Shown here: positions 59,912 through 64,000 of the stretch, one piece after another
Position numbering within the stretch: position 1 is the stretch's first letter
Layout of the letters: each line of letters begins with the position of its first letter
Source: Paenibacillus_G sp049942825
GTDB taxonomy: Bacteria; Bacillota; Bacilli; Paenibacillales; NBRC-103111
Assembly: GCF_049942825.1 (NCBI RefSeq)
Contig: NZ_CP187970.1
Location: 6,138,001 to 6,202,000 of the forward strand
Reading direction: 5' to 3'
DNA: 64,000 nt
Translations under genes and position numbers: made by a program
The notes under the pieces: generated by a model
The model's input: the letters and a program-made list of their open reading frames with translations, nothing else
Databases searched by the model: none
Told to the model about the DNA's origin: nothing

Positions 59912-60865
59912 TTACTCCCTGCCGGCCGCCGCCTCTTCCAGGCCCGTCTCGTCCGACAGGTTCAGCACAAATTCCTCGTTCCGGTCACACGTCAGCACGC
60001 CGTCTTTTACATGGAGTCTCGCCGCTTGGATGGAGGATCTTCGGCTGTCGTAGGCCTCCTCCGGCGTGCCGTCTTGTCGCCCGGGGTGGGTGAAGTAGAA
60101 GATATACGCTTCCTCATCCTGTACGACCACATCGGCATGGAGGCCCATCGTTCCATCGTCTTCCCTCGTTCCTCCCTCGCCGAGGATAAGGCCGCCGCGT
60201 TCCCAGTTCTCCAGATCATCCGATCGATAGACACCTTGACCTCTCCATTCGTCGATAACCATCCAATACCAGCCTTTGAAACGAAACACGTTCGGTCCTT
60301 CATGCGCCCGGTGGGTCAGCACCGGCCCCACGACCTGCCACTGGAATAGATCCGGGCTGTCCGCCGCATAGGTGTGGGAATGATGAGCTTCGTCCTTGTA
60401 CCACATCCGGAACCTCCCGTCCGGCATGCGGTAAATGCATGCGTCGATCACCCGGTCGCTCGAGAGCTCCAGCTGCGAGCGGAAGGTCCACTGCAGCAGA
60501 TCCGGCGAAGTATAGTGGAGCAGATACCTCGGATGCCCCGCCCACTCCTCCGGGATTCCGCGGATATAGCTGACATACATGTGATACAGCCCGTCATGCC
60601 AGACGATCTCCGGCGCCCAGAAGGTATTGCGCCCCCATTCGATATCCAGCCCGCTCAGTGTGCCCCGGTACACCCAGCTCTGTCCCCCATCCGAAGAGGA
60701 GGCGACGCCGAGATCCGTCCCATGCACCCACGCGACTCCACGCCCAGGGGCGGTGGCCCGGCGGTTGGTATAGATCATCCACCACTCGCGGGCCTCCCGG
60801 TTCCATATCAATACGGGATCGGCGGCCCCGTCATAGACCGGATCCCGAAACAGCGGTGCTTTCAT
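59912..60865 (-). CDS. GH43-like glycosidase
   Basis: 317 residues from the ATG at 60865 (AAGGAGG 8 nt upstream; the frame is open to 60964). Five-bladed propeller pattern: LFRDPVYDGAADPVLIWNRE with the first Asp, NTFWAPEIVWHDGLYHMYVSYI, IDACIYRMPDGRFRMWYKDE and HEGPNVFRFKGWYWMVIDEW. Two motifs match the Asp/Glu positions of family 43 or a related GH-F clan group. No signal peptide. It is followed by the possible micro-ORF and a terminator. Confidence 0.75.
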   Translation of the reverse strand: MKAPLFRDPVYDGAADPVLIWNREAREWWMIYTNRRATAPGRGVAWVHGTDLGVASSSDGGQSWVYRGTLSGLDIEWGRNTFWAPEIVWHDGLYHMYVSYIRGIPEEWAGHPRYLLHYTSPDLLQWTFRSQLELSSDRVIDACIYRMPDGRFRMWYKDEAHHSHTYAADSPDLFQWQVVGPVLTHRAHEGPNVFRFKGWYWMVIDEWRGQGVYRSDDLENWERGGLILGEGGTREDDGTMGLHADVVVQDEEAYIFYFTHPGRQDGTPEEAYDSRRSSIQAARLHVKDGVLTCDRNEEFVLNLSDETGLEEAAAGRE

Positions 60866-61113
60866 TGTAATGTCCTCCTTGGGTTTGAGTTCCATGGAAT
60901 CCAGTGCCATCTCCGCAGTATTCCGCAAGCTCCGTCCTGCACCGGATTCCGCCCGTGTCCCCATCTTACCGCAGGCGTCCTGCCGCCGGAACCTAAAAAT
61001 CAGACGCCTTTGTTCAAAACTCCGACATTAGCAGGAATGCAGCTGCAAGGTCAGCAAGATTGGGGCTGGGTTCAGTGGAATCTATATGGAGGTCTGCTCA
61101 TGGTTTTAGGATG
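60866..61113. other. Intergenic stretch upstream of the GH43-like gene
   Basis: About 250 bases. No reading frame with a ribosome site beyond that of the GH43-like gene. A GCAGGCGTCCTGC imperfect palindrome lies near 60965-60980. No terminator after the hydrolase gene is evident. Confidence 0.4.
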
Positions 61114-62613
61114 CTACAAGCTGAACAGCTGCCAGTAACCAGCCCATGCGGTGAAAAGCACTACGCCTACAAAAAGCAGCCCGTTCCACATCCGCTTACC
61201 TGCTCCGCTCCGCCGACTCCCTTTACGCCAGCTGAATGCATATACCGCCGCCGCCCCGCAGGTGATCACGGCCAGCAGCTGCAGGAGCAGCCAGACCAGC
61301 GGCCGGTCGCCCAGGATCGGTGCCACTTGTTTGGCTCCGCTGCCCATGAGCCAGCCGAAGTAGACGGTGAACCCCAGCACGGTCAGCAGTCCGGAGCCCG
61401 CCGCCAGTCCGCCGGCCCCGAACCTGGGCCCGGTATCGCCGGAAGCCGCCCCCTCCCGGCGAAGAGCACCTGCCCGCCGCAGGAAGGCTATCCAGCATCC
61501 AAGGAACAAGATGATGAGCAGCAGCATTGAGCCCAGCTGGACCCACGCCGTTTGATACCAGGTCATGCTGCTCAGTCCCGGCTTGGACAGATGCTCCTGC
61601 TGCGGCAAGTCGCCGGCTATCTGCGGTCCGCCGGCCTGGCCGGAGGTGACACTCTTGACCCAGGAGGTCATGGTATCCGCATAACCGGCCGGAAACGCTT
61701 CCGTCTGCGTAACTCCGTCAGGCGCAGAGCGCAGATTATGGCCGGCCCGATCAAAGAAGCGGTAGGAGGCGGATTCGGACTTGTGCAGCGCCTGCTTCAG
61801 AAGACCGTAGCTTTCGAGCGGCGGTTCTATGCGGTCCTGTCTTCCCCAGATTGCGAGCACCGGCTGCTTCACTCCCTCGAAGGCCGGCAGGGGATTATAA
61901 TCGGCTTCGGCGAACATGCCGGCGGAGACGGCCAGCCGGAGTGCACGGTCGGAGAGGGCTTCCACGACGCCCGGACTGCTCACTCCCTGCCCCTGCAGCC
62001 GGTTGACGAGCTGCCAGGACTGCTGCCGGACCGGAGCAACGCCCGAAGCCCCCACGGTGATGAGAAAATCCGCCCGGTCCGAACGCGAAGCGGCCAGGGA
62101 TGCGACCCACGCCCCCTCGCTGATCCCCCAGAGCCCGATGTGCTCCGGATTCAGGCCTGGATGTGAGCGCATTGCCTCCACGGCCGCCGCCGCATCGGTA
62201 GCGAGCAGATCATAGGACCGCCCTCCGCTGCGGGATGAGGCGAAGCCGTCCTTGCGCTTATCGTAGATAAACGCAGCAATGCCCGCCCTTGCAAAGAGCT
62301 CCGCCTCCCCCCGGTACTTCTCCCTGTTCACCGCATTAGAGCCGTGAACCAGCACAACGGCCGGATGCGGCTCCGGCGTATCCGGAAGCAGCAGCGTACC
62401 GTTCAGTGTGAGGCCTTCACTTGTGAACTGCACTGCCTCCTCCGTCCACTGCGCTTGCTGCTGCTCTGCCTGCACGCTTGGAAGCGTGCCCAGCAGCAGC
62501 ATGACCACCGCCATCATGCTGAGCAGTGCCTTCCTGATGACGGACACGCTCCTTCGGCCGCGCAAGTTTGTTGGCGCTTCGTTTTGGGGCGCCTGATTCA
62601 TACGTATCGGCAT
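61114..62613 (-). CDS. Membrane-anchored alpha/beta hydrolase
   Basis: 499 residues from the ATG at 62613 (AAGGAACACCC upstream). A membrane helix near residues 30-50 ends SVQAEQQQ, so the hydrolase domain (about 55-330) lies outside. It has VVLVHGSNAVNREKY, the nucleophile elbow GLWGISEGAWVAS near residue 163, and a late His in RAGHNLRSAPD near 300. Residues 345-499 add four membrane helices. The mix of a hydrolase and a membrane domain is uncommon. A role at the cell surface is likely; no substrate can be named. Confidence 0.7.
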   Translation of the reverse strand: MPIRMNQAPQNEAPTNLRGRRSVSVIRKALLSMMAVVMLLLGTLPSVQAEQQQAQWTEEAVQFTSEGLTLNGTLLLPDTPEPHPAVVLVHGSNAVNREKYRGEAELFARAGIAAFIYDKRKDGFASSRSGGRSYDLLATDAAAAVEAMRSHPGLNPEHIGLWGISEGAWVASLAASRSDRADFLITVGASGVAPVRQQSWQLVNRLQGQGVSSPGVVEALSDRALRLAVSAGMFAEADYNPLPAFEGVKQPVLAIWGRQDRIEPPLESYGLLKQALHKSESASYRFFDRAGHNLRSAPDGVTQTEAFPAGYADTMTSWVKSVTSGQAGGPQIAGDLPQQEHLSKPGLSSMTWYQTAWVQLGSMLLLIILFLGCWIAFLRRAGALRREGAASGDTGPRFGAGGLAAGSGLLTVLGFTVYFGWLMGSGAKQVAPILGDRPLVWLLLQLLAVITCGAAAVYAFSWRKGSRRSGAGKRMWNGLLFVGVVLFTAWAGYWQLFSL

Positions 62614-62783
62614 GGGTGTTCCTTCCTCTCTGTACCGGGAAAGTTCCCGCTTCTTTCCATCAGCATACAGGCAAGGAAGGCAGAGGGTAACGAACCTGGG
62701 GAGGGGAGGCCACCTGGACCCAGGTCGCGTGAGGCGCTGGACTTGGTTTTCGGGGTATCGATTCACCATGGACTGGGGGCAGG

Positions 62784-63011
62784 TCATACGGGCTCATATA
62801 AGCCATACAGCTGCAGTCCGCCGGCCTGCAACTCATAAGGCGCTTGCGGCTTCGTATCCTGCGCCGTGTCGTATGCGGTTCTTACAGGAGTCTCTCCGGC
62901 CTCACCTTCTGGCCGATAAGTACGAATGTCCTCACTCCAACTCCCTTTTCCTTATGGCAGGTAGGCCTGGAGCGGCATTCCCCCTCCTTGTGCTTCAAAC
63001 AGCTGCTCCAT
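62784..63011 (-). pseudogene. Decayed coding remnant with an in-frame stop
   Basis: Reads MEQLFEAQGGGMPLQAYLP, TAA (62952-62954), then 56 open codons in the same frame, ending LQLYGLYEPV and TGA. Composition looks coding (Glu/Tyr/Thr/Pro), but the stop breaks it and there is no ribosome site. No family recognised. Confidence 0.35.
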
Positions 63012-63506
63012 CTGATGAGAATCATCGCTAAATCAACCCAGCAGCCCCAATCGGCCAGTTATCTGATGAATCATATCAGATAGCACAACCAAACACCTCC
63101 ACCGGGGCAATTCACGATTTTTTATGATGTTTTATATCATAAACCCCGGGTTTCTGAACATGTCCGCTGCTTATATGATGATTTTCATCCGATACTCGGA
63201 TTCCGATTACCACGCATACGACGGACCGAAGCTGCCCCGAAGCCCCACCCTGCTGCAGCCACTTCAAAAAGCCCGCTTCTCCCAATATACAGCTCCTGAA
63301 GCTCCGGCAAAGATTCAGCGGCCCCTATCCATTCCAACATTTATAAAAATGCACCTTATCCCCCTTCCCCACATCACCCGGCCTCACCCGATAACAAAAA
63401 CACAAAATACCCTGCCCAACGCCATCTCCAGCGTACAAGCAGGGTGCTTCGTTTCGGTCCAACTGCTGCATACGGGTCTCCAAGCTCGCTCCGTCAGAGT
63501 CCGCGT
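63012..63506. other. Intergenic stretch with palindromes before the GntR gene end
   Basis: About 495 bases. Contains a perfect 8-bp inverted repeat TATCTGAT...ATCAGATA near 63060-63082, an AT-rich palindrome TATGAT...ATATCATA near 63127-63145, and the terminator of the GntR gene. No supported gene; the open frame at 63124-63600 is a shadow. Confidence 0.45.
63395..63445 (-). terminator. Terminator of the FadR-type regulator gene
   Basis: ACCCTGC/GCAGGGT arms with inner CGC/GCG pairs, then ATTTTGTGTTTTT on the minus strand, about 60 nt beyond the stop at 63507. Confidence 0.6.
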
Positions 63507-64000
63507 CTACCCGTCCGTCAAAAAAGCCTCCATATGCTCCAGGTGCAGCCGCATCCCCTGGACGGCACGGTCCTGGTCGTGCGCAGCGACCGCGGCGTAG
63601 ATCGCGGCATGCTCCTCCAGCAGCTGCCGCGAAATGCCCTCGCTGCTGCTGCGTTCCTGCACGGATGGACCGGCTGCCGGCTCCCGGCGCGTGCCCGCTA
63701 TCGCCGCGTGCAGCGGCACCGCGATCGATTCGAACACGTGCAGCAACACCGGATTCTGGCCGGCACGGGCCAGCGCCGTGTGGAAGCGCAGGTCCGCCTC
63801 GTCCGCTTCCGCGCCGCAGGCAGCAGCGCGCTCCATGTCCGCCAGCGCCTCGCGCAGCCGCTCGAGGTCTGCGTCCGTCCGCTTGGCGGCAGCAAGCGCG
63901 GCGTTGGATACCTCGAGCATGCTGCGGGCCTCGAGCATGTGCGCCAGCGCGGTGCGGTCCAGGGTCAGCGCAGCCGGGGAGTGCCCCGGCGCACTCGCCG
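63507..64000 (-). CDS. FadR/GntR-family regulator, C-terminal ligand domain, cut by the window end
   Basis: At least 164 codons; the 5' part lies beyond the window. The visible part is the all-helical FCD ligand domain: MLEARSMLEVSNAALAA, then ADEADLRFHTALARAGQNPVL with the metal-binding Asp/His, and the final EEHAAIYAAVAAHDQDRAVQGMRLHLEHM with the paired His. The winged-helix DNA-binding domain would precede it. The DNA between this gene and the window edge stays in frame, so no start is claimed. Effector unknown (often a carboxylate). Confidence 0.8.
   Translation of the reverse strand, partial: ASAPGHSPAALTLDRTALAHMLEARSMLEVSNAALAAAKRTDADLERLREALADMERAAACGAEADEADLRFHTALARAGQNPVLLHVFESIAVPLHAAIAGTRREPAAGPSVQERSSSEGISRQLLEEHAAIYAAVAAHDQDRAVQGMRLHLEHMEAFLTDG

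Noticed and set aside
63124..63600. 158-codon plus-strand frame opposite the FadR-type gene end
   Set aside because: No ribosome site and low-complexity; overlaps a supported gene and its terminator.

Overview
The window looks like a piece of a Paenibacillus-type chromosome (Bacillota, spore-former, GC-rich). The basis is Bacillota-style AGGAGG ribosome sites, an SLH-domain protein, T-box and TPP leaders, a BirA-type operator, a rich set of plant-polysaccharide enzymes and collagen-like/DUF11 proteins of the kind found on Bacillus/Paenibacillus spore surfaces. The genus is an inference from gene content. No rRNA or tRNA gene was recognised.

Layout. (1) 1-3.3 kb: 5' part of a secreted pectate-lyase-like protein, a Lin0512-family protein and an SMR efflux protein. 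(2) 3.4-22.7 kb: a surface-structure island. It holds a collagen-like protein without signal peptide, co-oriented with a glycosyltransferase; three small proteins that may share an Sm-like barrel; three more glycosyltransferases; a polysaccharide pyruvyl transferase; a methyltransferase with a basic tail; and a giant DUF11-repeat protein now split in two by a reading-frame change inside a repeat. I read this as a spore-surface or exosporium glycoprotein locus (inference). (3) 22.9-31.4 kb: rhamnogalacturonan lyase, two tandem esterases, a lipoprotein, an SLH-GH18 protein, a secreted SH3-like protein and a DUF1361 membrane protein. (4) 31.5-34.5 kb: aminotransferase and aspartate-semialdehyde dehydrogenase behind a T-box leader whose specifier is probably Lys. 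(5) 34.6-41.5 kb: AraC regulator, APH-type kinase, histidine phosphatase, a divergent TetR/hydrolase pair, and a GH28 polygalacturonase with a LacI regulator. (6) 41.6-48.4 kb: repeats, an intact IS30-family element, and two multidomain cellulases (GH5-FN3-CBM3 and GH6-FN3-FN3-CBM3), with a duplicated gene end. (7) 48.4-53.4 kb: VOC protein, two GNATs, MBL hydrolase, membrane proteins and a GH43. (8) 53.4-59.5 kb: vitamin region. A TPP riboswitch precedes ylmB-tenA (thiamine pyrimidine salvage). A BirA-type operator lies between bioY and a divergent ECF module in which ATPase and transmembrane subunit are fused. (9) 59.7-64 kb: a cysteine-rich micro-ORF, a GH43-like enzyme, a membrane-anchored alpha/beta hydrolase, a decayed coding remnant and a FadR-type regulator cut by the window end.

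How it fits together. The polysaccharide enzymes (pectate lyase-like, PL11, GH28, GH5, GH6, two GH43-type, esterases) indicate plant cell-wall breakdown. Two of them carry the same perfect palindrome GTAAACGCTTAC about 185 nt upstream, which fits CcpA or another LacI-family repressor. The strongest candidates for undescribed biology are the surface glycoprotein island (3.4-22.7 kb), the split DUF11 megaprotein and the fused EcfA-EcfT protein.
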